NCBI GenBank assembly: GCA_018136815.1
Contig: CM030934.1
Location: forward strand, 5,727,318 to 5,791,317
Source of the DNA: Isochrysis galbana
Taxonomy: Eukaryota; Haptophyta; Isochrysidales; Isochrysidaceae
Reading direction: 5' to 3'
DNA length: 64,000 nt
Below are positions 19,540-30,614 of this stretch, one piece after another (the stretch's first letter is position 1; every line of letters begins with the position of its first letter). Made by a program: the position numbers and the translations under genes. The notes beneath the pieces were generated by a model. That model was given only the letters and a program-made list of their open reading frames with translations. It ran no database searches and was not told where the DNA came from.

Positions 19540-21210
19540 ATGTTGGATGTCCGATGTCGCCGAGTGAGGCCTCCGGCCGTCCCTTCACCGGCTCCGTTCC
19601 CATGGTCCCAACCCGGGCCGGCCGCTCCGGCCGCCGCTTTGCCGCCCCCCATTCCGCCATCCGATTACGTGCCCGATACCCCGTTACCCCGTTTCCCCCC
19701 GTCGGTCCAGCCTGCTCCCGATCCCCGACCGCCTCCCACCGCCGCGGGCCTCCGCTCGCTTCCGAACCCCATCACCCCTCGCCACCCCATCGATCCCAGC
19801 CTCGCGGCCGACGCCACCGAGCGAGAGGCGGTCCTAGTCTCTTGGGATCGCCTCTTTTCCATGTCGCCGTAAGAGGTTGCCTCGCTGTACAAGGGCTCCG
19901 ACGATTTCGAGCTCATCCACGCCATCCTCAAGGGCGGGCTCTCTCGAGCCGGCAACGTTTGGCATTACCGCGTGTTCTTCGAGAAGGAGCACGTGACCAA
20001 GTGGGCGCGCAGCCGATTCTTCCTCGACCGCACCCTTCACCACCAAGAGTTCGCATGGGCAAGGAGCTTTCCGAGATTAAATTTCCTACCGGGCTGGCAT
20101 AATCTGACAACGTACAGACGGCCGCCATCGCCTGGAATGATTTTCGCCTATCCTTCATCAAGCCCCTCGAGCGTGCGCTCTCTCTCGGCTGCGATCACCG
20201 CGAAATCTTCACCTCCTTGCTCGCGGCGGCCAATTTATGCTCGACCGGTAATCAACGAATTTACGCGTTCCTCCTCGACCTCGCCGAGGACCCGGTCCTG
20301 TCCATGAACCCGGCGCTGGCCTGCGACCTGCTACTGCGCAAGTGCGACGCCACCTTTGCCCGTTTACTGCCCCACGAGTTCGAGTTCGAGCCCAAGCTCC
20401 CAACTCCACCGAGCCTTACCGCGCCGTCCGCTGTTGATTCTCGAGATTCGCGATCGCCGAATAGGTCGCGGGCGGCACTTCCTGCGAGTGGGAGCGCCGT
20501 TGCAGTCCCCTTTTACCCCGAATCTGCCTCCGAGCCACCCACGAACGATACCCCCGAATCCTGCCAATCCCGTAACCCTCCCGAGTCCAACCCAGAGCCC
20601 AACTTCACTACCCCGCCGAGCCCCATCCAGTAAAAATTGCTCGTTTCTGTCTTCAGGAAGATTTGCTTTACTACCGCTCCCACGGCGAGGCGGAGAACCT
20701 CCTCCGTTTATACATTCCGGAATCTCTACGAGATTGCTACCTCCGAGCTTATCACGACCATCTAGGTCACCCAGGCGCAACTCGAATGGCGTCGCTTCTC
20801 CGTTCTCGAGTGTACTGGCCAGGCCTCTCCGCCTCGGTCGCTGAATACGTCCGAGAGTGCCATGAGTGCACCCTTGGCAAGCCCCTGTCGCGTCCTCTCG
20901 CCCATCCCTCCGGTCTCTCTATCGGCGCCTATCCGTTCGATATCGTCTACTGCGATATCCTCTCGATGGCCCCTACCCACGATTTCGTAGCCGGCGGTTC
21001 TGGTTTCGACAAGCTGATTGTTTTCGTGGATTCTCGCTCTCGCGTTGGATAGAGGCCGAACCTTGTAATGGAAACCCCTCGTCGGGTCAGTGTTGGGATC
21101 TCACCCCCCTCGTTTTGTCTATTGGTGTACGGACTTGTCCAGAGGACGGTGAACGCCGCTTTTTGGACCCGAGTGTGAAACCATTTAGGGGCGGCCAAGG
21201 TTTGTAGCCA
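19540..21210 (+). mobile_element. Broken Ty3/gypsy-like retrotransposon (gag-like part and integrase part)
   Basis: 19540-20307 is one frame broken only by TAA at 19870. It encodes a proline-rich start and then a gag-like helical part (EVASLYKGSDDFELIHAILK). A second frame, 20217-20633, continues it. 20663-21052 encodes an integrase zinc-binding HHCC module (YHDHLGHPGATRM...YVRECHECTLGK). It is followed by the first catalytic region, FDIVYCDILSM and LIVFVDSRSR. The continuation RWIEAEPC is in another frame (20866-21207), so there is a frameshift near 21050. Protease, reverse transcriptase and RNase H are missing between the two parts. I find no long terminal repeats. Confidence 0.65.
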
Positions 21211-21270
21211 GTATCTTGGTATGCCATATATCATGAAGTTCACAACTGACGCCCTACCGAATATCGTCAT

Positions 21271-21352
21271 ATGATACTAGAAGTTGTAATAGGGATGTAA
21301 GCTGATGTTAGTATTGATGTAAGTTCTGAGATCTGATGTAAGTGTACGCTCA
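21271..21352 (+). repeat. Copy of the 11341-11432 repeat unit
   Basis: It shares ATACTAGAAGTTGTAAT, the TGATRTTAGT.TTGATGTAA block and a CGCTCA end with 11341-11432. It lacks the (ATT)n tail. Confidence 0.5.
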
Positions 21353-22157
21353 AAAGCAGCACCGTAAGCTTACGGGCTGACTGCCCACCTAGGATGCGGA
21401 TCTCTGGCGGGGGTTCTTTGTGTTCCTCTTCTGGCGCGGGATTGTTCGTGGCTGTTTCTGCTGGGGCCGGCGGGCTGAAGGTAGTGCATTTTATATAGAA
21501 CGTCGGCGTAGTCTACTATTAGCTGCCATGAGTCTAAAAAATTCTTTATGAATGAATGTATTCTCCTTTAAATTTCGTGTATGTGTCGTTGTTAGAAGAG
21601 CATGGTTCGCACTCTTCTCTTGTGAAGGGGATGGCGGCTCCGTCTGAGTAGATGTTGTGTATCATATTACAATCTAGGGAGCTCCATAGCTCCGCCCATA
21701 GCGGTGGAACGTGAGGGCCGCGCGAGTCAGGATTATGCCAGCGATGGGTGATAGACCATAGTAGAGAGTAGCTGCCACCTTCAAACGTCAAACGTTTTTC
21801 TTTCGAAGCGTCCACCCCCCGACCAATTGGTCCGACCAAGAGGCGCTTCGCCAATTTCCAGGAATAAATTCACACGGCCCATAAGAAGGAAAGCCAGCCC
21901 CGAGACAACGAAATCCTCAAAGAAAACGCCACAAGCAAGATCGCCCGTGCTACAACGATGAGTGATGATGAGTGCCCGATAGCCAACCCGCAAACTTGAC
22001 GCAGGCGCTGCCTTTATGGCCTTCTCGATCAACACAACAAGTACAACGTTTTGCCGTTGTGCAGCACCCTCTATCCCGCCATATCTACCATACTCATTGG
22101 GCGACCGTCACCGCCTCTTCCGCTTGCTTGCCTCAAGGGCACTGCTGGAGTCGGATT
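21353..22157. other. Intergenic, no gene recognised
   Basis: Minus-strand ORFs at 21546-21854 and 21781-22035 have no recognisable motif. Part of the stretch is the 3' UTR of the CC2D1 gene, whose stop codon is at 22158. Confidence 0.45.
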
Positions 22158-25100
22158 CTACCCCACTTCACTCAGTGCCTCGTCGAGCTCCGCTTGCATC
22201 ACCAACGCTCGCTTGTATGCGTCAAGAGCTGCTCTAGCCACAACAGGACCGGCTCCTTCCTTGGCGGCCGCCTTGAGCTCGGCCGAGCGCGCCTTGTCCT
22301 TCGCAATCGCCTCGCGAAGCTGGTCGAGGTATGCCTCTAGGGTGAGAAGTCCTGTATCGACCTGTGGGGTTGAGTGCCACCGGTTGACACCTGAAACGGC
22401 GGGTGATGCGCGAGCGCACGACTCTACCGGGTAGAGCGTCGCATGCCAACCGGCGCCTTGCCGACGGCGCACTGGGCGCAAATTGCGGTTTCCCATCCCA
22501 TGCGCCATGGCGCGTGCACGAGCGGCATCACCGCCGGCATGGGCAAGGCAGGCGTCTGTACCTGGATTTGGATCATGTCCTTGCGGAGCTCAAGCGCTTG
22601 CAGGCGAGACTCGAATGAGAGCGGCACGATTGTGCCCTTGGCCTCGAGGGCAGCCCTCCTCGCTTTAAGATCTTCGATAAGTCCCGACAGCACGTTGTAG
22701 CTGACGAGTGAGTTCACGAAGGTCATATCGTCCTCGTCCTCGGCAACGGTGGCAGCGGCTGCGGCGCGAGCGCGGGCACTGAGTGGCGCGGGGGCCGCAG
22801 CGGGCTGTGGCCCCGGCTTGGTCGAGGGCAACCCGCCTCGAGGTGACGGTGCAGGCGCGCGGCCAATTGGCGTCCGTACGCGCAGCTGAACCGCCACATG
22901 ACCGACGTTCACAAGCCCGTTGCTTTGTGGATCGTGGAGCATGACGTTGCATGTGACGGTGGTCGCCTCGAGCAGAGGCGCGAGCCTCGCTTCGCCAACC
23001 CCAATGAGAACTTCTCTCGCCCCGAAGATGCGTCCAAAGCCGCCGGGCGTTCCCCACGCTTCGACGATTGCGTTGGTCGTGGATATGTGCCGGATGGCTG
23101 CGCGCGAACGGCGTGGGTCCGCACCGAACGAAGCGACAGCACGGTGCCTCCACACGGGCTTCAGCCCAGGGATAGCCGGCGCAGTGGTGCACTCCAGCCG
23201 AGCGCCACCACCACCCGGCACCAAGTCCCAGGAGAATCTGGCATACGTGGCGGTAGTGGTGCCGGAGCGTATGGTGAGGCTCGCCGAGAGGAGCGTCACC
23301 TCGATCTCCAGCTTGGAAAGATCGATGTTGTCCGGCTGGGCTGGAGGCGCAAGGGGGGCGGCCGGCCTGAGAGAGTGCATCGGCGGAGCCGCGGCACCGC
23401 TAGCGGCAACCTCGACACCATCAGCAACGAGCAGCTGCAATCGTTTCGCTTCGCGAAGTGCGGTGATGGCCTCGGCTGGGCGACCGGCCCGCTTGTGCGC
23501 CAGCGCCTCCTGCTTGAGCATTGCGATACGCCCGCGCAAGTCTTTGTCTCCTGCCTCGCTCAAGCGTAGCGAGGCCGTAGCCGATGGCTCGGCGCCTGCG
23601 GCACTGCCGGCGCCGCCCGGCTCCTTGGTCGCCACCGCATCGGTACCCGCGCTTTGCGTCGTCTGCTCCGCCTCCGCCTCCGCCCCCGCCTCCGCCTCCG
23701 CCTCCGCCCCCGCCCCAACCTCCGCCTCCGCCTCTTGCTGCTCTAAGATCGCGACGGTATCCATCGCCGCAGCCGCGACGGAGGCTGCGCGCGCTATGGC
23801 AGTCACATGCGCCGCCTCCGCTGCGACGTTAGCAGCAGGCTTGGCCGCACCTGCCTCGACGGCGCGCGCTTGTCGGAGCTTTGCAGTGGCCCCCACAATA
23901 TCCCCTGCCCGTTTCAGCTGGACTGCTTCCCTTTTGAGCGTCGCAACGTGGGCGGCAACGCTTTCACTCGCCGAGGACGCCGGCGAAGGCGAGGCCGCGG
24001 AGCTGCGCGCCGACTCCTGCTCGGTCGAGGCCGGGCTGGCCGTCCGCGAGCCAATCGCCATCTTGGTCCCCGCTTTGCTCACGTTTCGATCATCGAGGGC
24101 AGGCGGCGCGGACCCAGTTTGCACAGTGTGGGGTGACGAAGTTGTGGGCTGGCCGTTCGATGATGAGTGGGGCGACGATTTCCCTTGCGCTGCCACACGA
24201 CACGCACTGTCTGGGAGGCTGGGTGACGACTTGGCCCCTCCGCCCGCCAGCGGGCTGCTCCCCTCCCCGGCCTGGGTGGCAAGTGCCGCAGCCTCAAGGG
24301 CCTTGGCCTCGCGCATCTTAGCGATCGCTCCCGGGACATCGCCCGCCTGCTTGAGTCTGAGTGCCTCAACCTTGAGCGCTAACGCGCCACTAGCCGCATG
24401 TGACGCCCCGCTGGGCGCAGTCACACCGGGTGATGGAACGGGCGTCGACGCAGTGGGAGGGCGATTCACCACAGGCAGCACCGCCTTCTCGGGAGCGTTT
24501 GGCTGGCCGCCCCCCGCGCCCTCGGCTGGGGCCGTCCCTGAGTGCGAGGGGAGGCTGGCGAGGATTTCGTCGCGGGGCACTCCAGCTGCAAGCAACATCT
24601 GCCCCTCTTGCGACTCTAGGTAGCTGCGCTCGGCGTCAAAGCGGTCGGATTCGGCGTCGCGCGAGGGCTGAGGGCTGGTCGCAAGACTTGGCCCCCTCGA
24701 TCCAACGGCACTGCCTGCGCGGCTGCCAGCCAAGCTGCTCCCGGCCATGCTGGCGCTCGGGCCTCTGGCCGTCGCCGTTGACGCGCAACTCATACGCTCA
24801 ATGAGCAAGTCCAGCTCAGGATTGCTCTCCTCGTCAGGCGCTGCCGCCTGCACACGCAAGGGGCCGTTCATCTGCTCCAAGAGCCGTGCCAACTCGGGTG
24901 GCAGCTCGTTTTCCTCCTTGGCCTGCGATGTTCCCGGCGCACTCATCTTTTGGAGCAGCTTCGCAAGTTCCGGATGCAGCTCCTCCTCTTGCGCGCTGCC
25001 ACGGCATGGCTCGCTCATGCGTTGGAGCAGCTGCCGCAGCTCCGGGCTAAGCGGCGGCTCCGCGTCGCCGCCCTCCTCGCCCCCCCTACCGCTACCGCTA

Positions 25101-26161
25101 TGGCTCATACTCTCGAGTAGCCGCTGCAGCTCCAGCTCATCCAAAGACGCCGGCGCACCGGCTGGCCGCTCCGAGGATGCGTCAGGTGTTGTGACGGAGG
25201 GCATGCCTTGAGCGCGGCCTGAGTGTTTGGCCCCTGCGGCATCGGTGGGCGGCGAGTTAACGGAGGCCAACAGCTGCGCCATGTCCTCATCCTCATGCTT
25301 GCCCTCACGGGGGGCACGCGCGCGGTGTATCGAGCCGCTGGCCTGCGCGTCGGAAACATCGGCAAGGCTCTGCTCGTCGCGCTGTGCCGCCGCAAACGGA
25401 GAGCTTGCAGCGCAGCTAGCTCTCGTCACGTCAGTAGATAGCTGCGCCAACCCGGCGACGCCGGCCCCCGCTGACCATCCCATCGCCTTTAACTGCTCCT
25501 GAAGCCGATTGGCCAGCCGCAACGCGCGCATCGCCTCGAGTTTCTGACCATTGGCTTTGGCGCGCGCCGCGTCTGCGCGTGCCTCGGCCAGCTTCCTCTG
25601 GAGCTCTAGTAACAATGCACTCTCCTGCGGCATCGCCTCCACCTCTGCGCTAGCTGGCGCAGGCCTGAGCACGCTCACAGCCACATCGCCCGCCACATTG
25701 GACAGCTCGCCCGCCTGCCTCACCGGCTCGCCCGCCCTCCTGGACGGCTGGGGATCCCCCTTGGACGCCTCATCCACCCCCATTTCCCGCTCTGCTGCTC
25801 GATTCACCTTCTGCGGTATCCCAGTGACCGCTGCAAGCTCGGCGAGCAGCTCCGGATCTTCGAGGTCGGCGTCGGTTGCGATCACGGTGCTCACATCGCT
25901 CGGGTCAGACTCGCGCGCGCGCCCGGTCCCTCCTCCTGCCCCTAGCTGTGCCTGCAGTGCCTTATACTCATTAAAAGCTGCCGCCGCCGCCTTGAGATCT
26001 CCCTTGCGCTTGAGAGAGAGGGCGAGCGCCTTCTTGGAGTTGGCAGAGGCGCGCAGGGAGTCCTCTCGCGACGGTCCCTGCCCCGTGATCGCCGCCAGCT
26101 CGGCGAGCAGCTCAGGGTCGTCCAGCTCCGAGTCACTCAGCGTCACCGCCGCGCCGTCCAT
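22158..26161 (-). CDS. CC2D1: CC2D1/Lgd homologue (DM14-like repeats, C2 domain), two exons
   Basis: Exons 26161-22562 and 22361-22158 are separated by a 200-nt GT-AG intron in phase 0. The product is 1267 aa. CC2D1 proteins bind ESCRT-III/CHMP4 and act in endosomal sorting. Seen in order: two acidic motifs (SELDDPELLAELAAITG and DLEDPELLAELAAVTG) and a serine-rich region with about six repeats of the pattern L-x-x-E-L-x-x-L-L-x-x-M-S. Then follow four to five helical hairpins of the form LKREAVQLKRAGDIVGATAK, like DM14 repeats. A C2-like beta domain lies at about 945-1095 (LEIEVTLLSASLTI ... GHVAVQLRVRTP). The C-terminal coiled coil is typical of the family (LVSYNVLSGLIEDL, then LTLEAYLDQLREAI made only after splicing). 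The frame is open to 26440 upstream, but that part is a CT-repeat leader, so ATG 26161 was chosen. Confidence 0.8.
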
Positions 26162-26205
26162 AGCGCAAAGAGAGAGAGAGAAAGAGGGAGAGAGAGAGAG
26201 GGAGG

Positions 26206-26281
<76 letters not shown>

Positions 26282-26311
26282 GGGAGAGAGAGAGAGGGAG
26301 AGAGGGAGAGA

Positions 26312-26375
<64 letters not shown>

Positions 26376-26926
26376 CGGGGGCGGAGAGGAGGGGGGTGGG
26401 CGGCGGCGGCGGGCGTGATTCCTCTCCACTTCTTTTGCACTCATGTCTCTGGTCTAGAGTACTCCTACTCTTCTCTTCTTTATTCCTCAAATCTTCTCTT
26501 TCATGAGCGCCTCGCCGCGAGCACGCGAGCACCACAACAACTACTCTTATACAGGAAGAGTAGAGTAAGTAGGTGTTAGAACTCGACATCGTCGTAGCTA
26601 ACCGACCACCTATCGACCACCTAACCGACCACCTGACCAACCACCTGACCAACCACCTGACCTAACCGACCTAACCGACCACCTCACCGACATCCCATCC
26701 CGCTCCGCCCGCTTCTCCTCCCTGCTCTTCCTTCCTCCCTGCTCCCCGGTCCTCCTCCCACCTGTTCCTGCCTCCGCTTTGCTCCCTGCTCCTGCCTCTG
26801 CCTCACTCCCTGCTCTGCCTCCGCCTCACTCCCTGCTCCTGCCTCCGCCTCGCTCCCTGCTCCTCCGCCCCTGCTCTTCGCTTTCCGCCTCCTCACAAAA
26901 CCCGTCAAGAATACTCAACAAGCAAT
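26162..26926. promoter_or_regulatory. Divergent promoter region with 200-bp (GA)n tract
   Basis: It separates the CC2D1 gene (-) from the F-box/ankyrin ORF (+). 26167-26371 is nearly pure GA, which is a CT tract on the sense strand of CC2D1, ending only 6 bases before its start. 26590-26690 has tandem GACCACCT-like units, and 26700-26880 has tandem CTCCCTGCTCCTGCCTCCGC-like units upstream of the plus gene. Confidence 0.6.
26167..26371. repeat. (GA)n microsatellite
   Basis: About 200 bp of GA dinucleotides with occasional GGGA. It yields Ser-Leu or Glu-Arg ORFs in all frames, which were ignored. Confidence 0.95.
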
Positions 26927-27946
26927 ATGGTGGGCATTGAGGACCTGGACAGTCTGTGCTTCTCTCTGATAGCCGAGCATCTGAATGCGGTGGACATTTT
27001 CAATATTCTTGGTGTCAGTTCCTCTTTCGGCAAGCACTTCGTCAGCTCCGTGGACATCATGGAGGTCGAAATCCTGGATGCCCGTCTGAAGTACTGCAAG
27101 GGCCTTCAGCGGCTAATGGTCCGCGGAGCGGTAGATCTTGGTTCATTGTCCACATTGATTGGTCATCTTCCACAGCTGCAAATTTTTGTAGCAGATCGGT
27201 TGGATCTGGACTCCATCCCGTCACACCCGAATGCACTCAAGCAGCTAGGGATCCTCAACTCTTTGGAAGCTCTGTCCATCCTTGATGTGAAGAAGCTGTC
27301 GACGCACTTGAGTCCGAATGCACTGCTCTTTCTGGCATGTGAACTTGGTTTTCATGATCTGATGACCAGTGCAATAGAGAAGGGTGCCTCATGGCGTCAA
27401 GTATACGACTTTACCAAGGAGGAATGGGAGTACATTCTCGACACCCAGTACTCTCCCATGATGTACTTTTCCTATGCTCACAGAGTGCACAAGAACACAT
27501 GGCGCATTGAGAAGTATGTCCAAATGGGATCCAATATCAACGCCAATCACACATCTACTAACAGTCCTCTGCTGATCTCTACCTGTCGTAAGGACTTTGA
27601 ACTCATGGAGACTCTGGTCGAGCTCGGAGCATCAGTCAATAATTCGGGCAGCAACAACATGAGTCCCTTGAAATCCAGCCAGAAACATTTGCATGCACGT
27701 TACTTCATCACGATCAGTGTCAATATGGTTGGTGGAGAAGGGAGAGAGTGCACAACATGGTCCCATGGGCTCGGCTGCTTTGTGGCACCGAGGACGGCGA
27801 GGAGTATCGTTGGGCTCTATCGCAAAGATTGCGGCAGTGTCCTGAAGTTCCGATGCACCACAGGGGCACATCAAGGAGGTGTGGTACTCGTCGAGCACAA
27901 TCGTCACTCCGCGAGACGCGAGTGCACCTCGATTCGGAGGCGATGA
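26927..27946 (+). CDS. F-box and ankyrin-repeat protein, 3' part doubtful
   Basis: The frame starts MVGIEDLDSLCFSLIAEHLN, an F-box-like helix set (about residues 3-40) followed by leucine-rich helices. Residues about 180-250 look like two ankyrin repeats: GSNINANHTSTNSPLLISTC and then METLVELGASVNNSGSNNMS. F-box proteins recruit substrates to SCF ubiquitin ligases, and ankyrin repeats bind the substrate. After about residue 247 the ankyrin pattern stops, and the rest (HLHARYFITISVN...) looks unrelated. The gene may therefore be truncated by an insertion or rearrangement near 27665. The base composition is clearly AT-richer than neighbouring genes and no intron is seen. Intronless F-box/ankyrin genes are common in giant DNA viruses of protists, so acquisition is possible but unproven. 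Confidence 0.55.
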   Translation: MVGIEDLDSLCFSLIAEHLNAVDIFNILGVSSSFGKHFVSSVDIMEVEILDARLKYCKGLQRLMVRGAVDLGSLSTLIGHLPQLQIFVADRLDLDSIPSHPNALKQLGILNSLEALSILDVKKLSTHLSPNALLFLACELGFHDLMTSAIEKGASWRQVYDFTKEEWEYILDTQYSPMMYFSYAHRVHKNTWRIEKYVQMGSNINANHTSTNSPLLISTCRKDFELMETLVELGASVNNSGSNNMSPLKSSQKHLHARYFITISVNMVGGEGRECTTWSHGLGCFVAPRTARSIVGLYRKDCGSVLKFRCTTGAHQGGVVLVEHNRHSARRECTSIRRR

Positions 27947-28969
27947 AGGCGCTTGCCGTACCCTTATCCAAAGGGCACTTCCCCGTCCACTTCACATGCC
28001 CGTCATTTGCCCTCCCCGTTCTCCCGATGAGCCCGTTCCGGGCTCCCCGGCTCCCCGGATGAGCCGTGCGCCACGCTAGCCGCCGGTGCGCCCTCGCGGC
28101 TCGTTTCCAAGGAGGAAACGAGCTTCGCTCCGACATCATCACAATTCGTCATATACACCAGTCTAGTCACTAGTCAGACTGCCCGCCAGTCTAGCAATAG
28201 ATAGGTGATAGTTAGCTGCTTAGCCTTGACCTTGAATATCTATATAATATATTCAGTTTTCAGTTTTTTTCGCTCCTCGTTACTTGCCTCTCGTCAGCCG
28301 CGACCGTAACCGTAACCGTAACGTCGTAACGGTAAATTGTAAAAATTTCGCGCGGAGTTTCGCATATGGACAATTTTGGGGCCCAAGTTTCGCGAAGGTT
28401 TCAGGGCCAAAAAATTGACCCAAGTTTCGCAGTGAGATTCGCGAAACTCTTACCCGGCCCTACGCCTACGCCTACGCGCAAGTGACGCAGTGGCGGAGGC
28501 CCCCCCCCCCATCGCGGTATTAGTATTAGTGTTTTTTGGACTTTTTTTGGCTGTGTTTCTGTGAAAGCCAAAAACCGCCTGTTCTAACTGTGTTTGGAAA
28601 ACTTCTCGCTGTGTTTCCCACCTAGGAACGAGGAACTAGGAATGTAAGGGTGGAGGGTGGGGGTGGGGGTGGTGAGTGTTCTGGGTTCTGGGGTTCTGGG
28701 GTATAGGCGATGGCGCGAGTCAGCACCGTGGGTACGCGGTCCTTTATAGCTAGCGGTAGTAGCTTGAATCTGTAGATTTTTTTCAAATACAGCCAAATAC
28801 ATACGTATTTGGCCTAATACGACAAATACTACTACTCTAGAGTACGTATTATTTCCCATTTCCCATCCAGGTTCTAGTTCTAGGTTCTAGGTTCTAGGGT
28901 CAGCGTGATGGGCCTCTGATACCGGGGGGAGGGGGGGGGAGTCTCCTCACTCGTCCTTCTGTTGCTCGG
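27947..28969. other. Intergenic, no gene recognised
   Basis: It holds tandem CCGTAA units (28300-28320) and TTTCGCG-rich tandem-like sequence (28345-28450: CAAGTTTCGCG, GGTTTCAG, CAAGTTTCGCAG). AT-rich sequence at 28745-28860 repeats CAAATAC. There is no supported frame. Confidence 0.45.
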
Positions 28970-29308
28970 ATGCCCGGCCCGACCTCGTGGAACGGCGCCA
29001 AGAAGCGGCGCCGGCGGCCGCTCACCGCCGAGGCGCGCGCGTCGGCGAGCCAGGAGACGGGGAAGGTACTCAAGCTTGCGCGCCGGCAGCATGCGCAGAC
29101 GCCACTCCGCAAGGGTCCCAAGCTCAAGAAGAGCGACGGCGAGAAGCGGTTGCGTGCGCTTAACAAGAAGCTGCGTGAGATTGAGGCGCTCAGTGAGCGG
29201 CAGGCTAAGGGCGAGGAGCTGGATGAGCAGCAGCTGGAGAAATTGGAGAGTATGAGCAGAATATTGGAAGAGATGAGCCAGCTTGGAGTGCCAGGGCTTT
29301 CGGCGTGA
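28970..29308 (+). CDS. Small basic protein with PYM/eIF2A-type C-terminal helix module
   Basis: 112 aa, strongly basic in its first half (NGAKKRRRRPLTAEARASAS). It ends in a charged helical hairpin, EKRLRALNKKLREIEALSER, then QAKGEELDEQQLEKLE. This layout (K-K-L-R-x-I-x-x-L...A-x-G...L-x-x-x-Q-L-E-K) is the shared C-terminal module of PYM (partner of Y14-Mago) and eIF2A, which contacts the ribosome. The N-terminal Mago-binding motif of PYM and the WD propeller of eIF2A are both absent. The start follows a CT-rich leader. It could also be the last exon of a larger gene, but no acceptor site with a preceding coding exon is obvious. Confidence 0.5.
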   Translation: MPGPTSWNGAKKRRRRPLTAEARASASQETGKVLKLARRQHAQTPLRKGPKLKKSDGEKRLRALNKKLREIEALSERQAKGEELDEQQLEKLESMSRILEEMSQLGVPGLSA

Positions 29309-30597
29309 CACGGCTGATGCAGAGGGAGCTGGAGGGTGTGTAGCACAGTGGCGCTGGGGCTGGCTCTTTACGCTGACGGATCATAAAGATCTCTCGAAGC
29401 CATACAATACCTCTGCACGGTAAGTCGAAGATTGTGGATGCCTCACGACCCATAGCGGAATGCGGCTCCAGGATCATGGAGCATGAAATCCGAGAGGAGC
29501 GTCAGCCCACTAGCCCATGCGGGGCCATATTGCTTGCGTTTTGCAATTCGTTAGCAGTATTCAAATGGACCTTGCGCCTGAGCTCAAGTTGATGATGCGC
29601 GATCTTATGACCATCATCCGTTGCCTGACTCGGAGGGCCTCTCGCCACTCACCCCAAGACCTTCGCCACCCATGGATTTCTAATCTTGCCATTTGTTGTG
29701 TGTGCCCCTTTTTGGTCTCCGCGTTCAACTATGCCTTCTCGATGTGTCCACTTAAATCAAGCTCTCAACACTCTACATGAGCATTTGCAGCTGCTTTCTT
29801 TTTAATTGTCACCCTGTTATCGTCCATGCGCTTTGTGCTGTATGTCTGTTGGTTGTGTCTGTGATGCTTGTGATTAGGTATGTGTCTCGTTATTGTTTGT
29901 GTGTTTGTGTGTTCCTTTTGCTTTTGTCTTTTTTCTTTTGTTTATTCGTGTGCGTGTTAAACGTGTATCTTGTTTCTATGACCAACACACGCGGTGCGCG
30001 ATTGCCATCGCTCACTCTGCTACACGCAGACTTAGACTCGTCACACGACTACGCGGCGACATGGGGGCAAGCGCGATTGGCTGTCCCATCCGCAAAAAGT
30101 GACATCTAAGTTGGCCTCTGCCTCTGCTCTCTCTCTTTTCTCTTCGTTCGGTAGTAGTAAGCTTCGTGCTCGCCACAAACGCAAACCCTGGGGTTGGCAC
30201 ATCTAGTTGAAACTACCCCCATCGCGACAGACGAAGAATAAATAACGGCTCACGGAGAAGAACGCGGACGCGGACGGCGACGAATCGGTGCAAGTGCGAG
30301 GACCACTTATAATAATAGCATCGAGATATTTTTATTTGGGATATTTGGGCTGGCGCTTGGATATTTCTTGGACATTTTTGAGGGATATTTGGGCGAAGAT
30401 TCGTGGATATCCTGGCCTACCCCTAAGCCCTAAGGCCTGCCGGACGGCCGGACGGAGTTGAGCGGATGTTCTCTAACTAAGGCCGGTAAGGTGCACGATG
30501 ATCTCAAGGAATCCCAAGCAGATGAAAGCTCAGAGCATGCTTTGCTCGCAGCTGCCAATTGCCAACTGTCAACTGTCAACTGTGAATGAGTGAGAGC
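29309..30597. other. Intergenic, T/G-rich, no gene seen
   Basis: From about 29680 to 29990 the plus strand is T/G-rich (TTTTGCTTTTGTC, TTGTGTGTTTGTGTG), unlike the rest of the window. Open frames here are hydrophobic only because of T-richness. 30330-30410 repeats GGATATTTGGG-like units three to four times. No RNA gene is recognised. Confidence 0.45.
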
Positions 30598-30614
30598 TTG
30601 ATTGTGATTGAGCT

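Noticed and set aside
22920-24623. 567-aa plus-strand ORF
   Set aside because: It is the antisense shadow of the CC2D1 exon; its Ala/Ser bias follows from the codon use of the real gene.
25551-26579. 342-aa plus-strand ORF ending in Glu-Arg repeats
   Set aside because: Antisense of CC2D1 continued through the (GA)n tract; no independent support.
28300-28320. Possible telomere-type repeat (CCGTAA)n
   Set aside because: Only three to four units, wrong unit for known telomeres, and internal to the scaffold.
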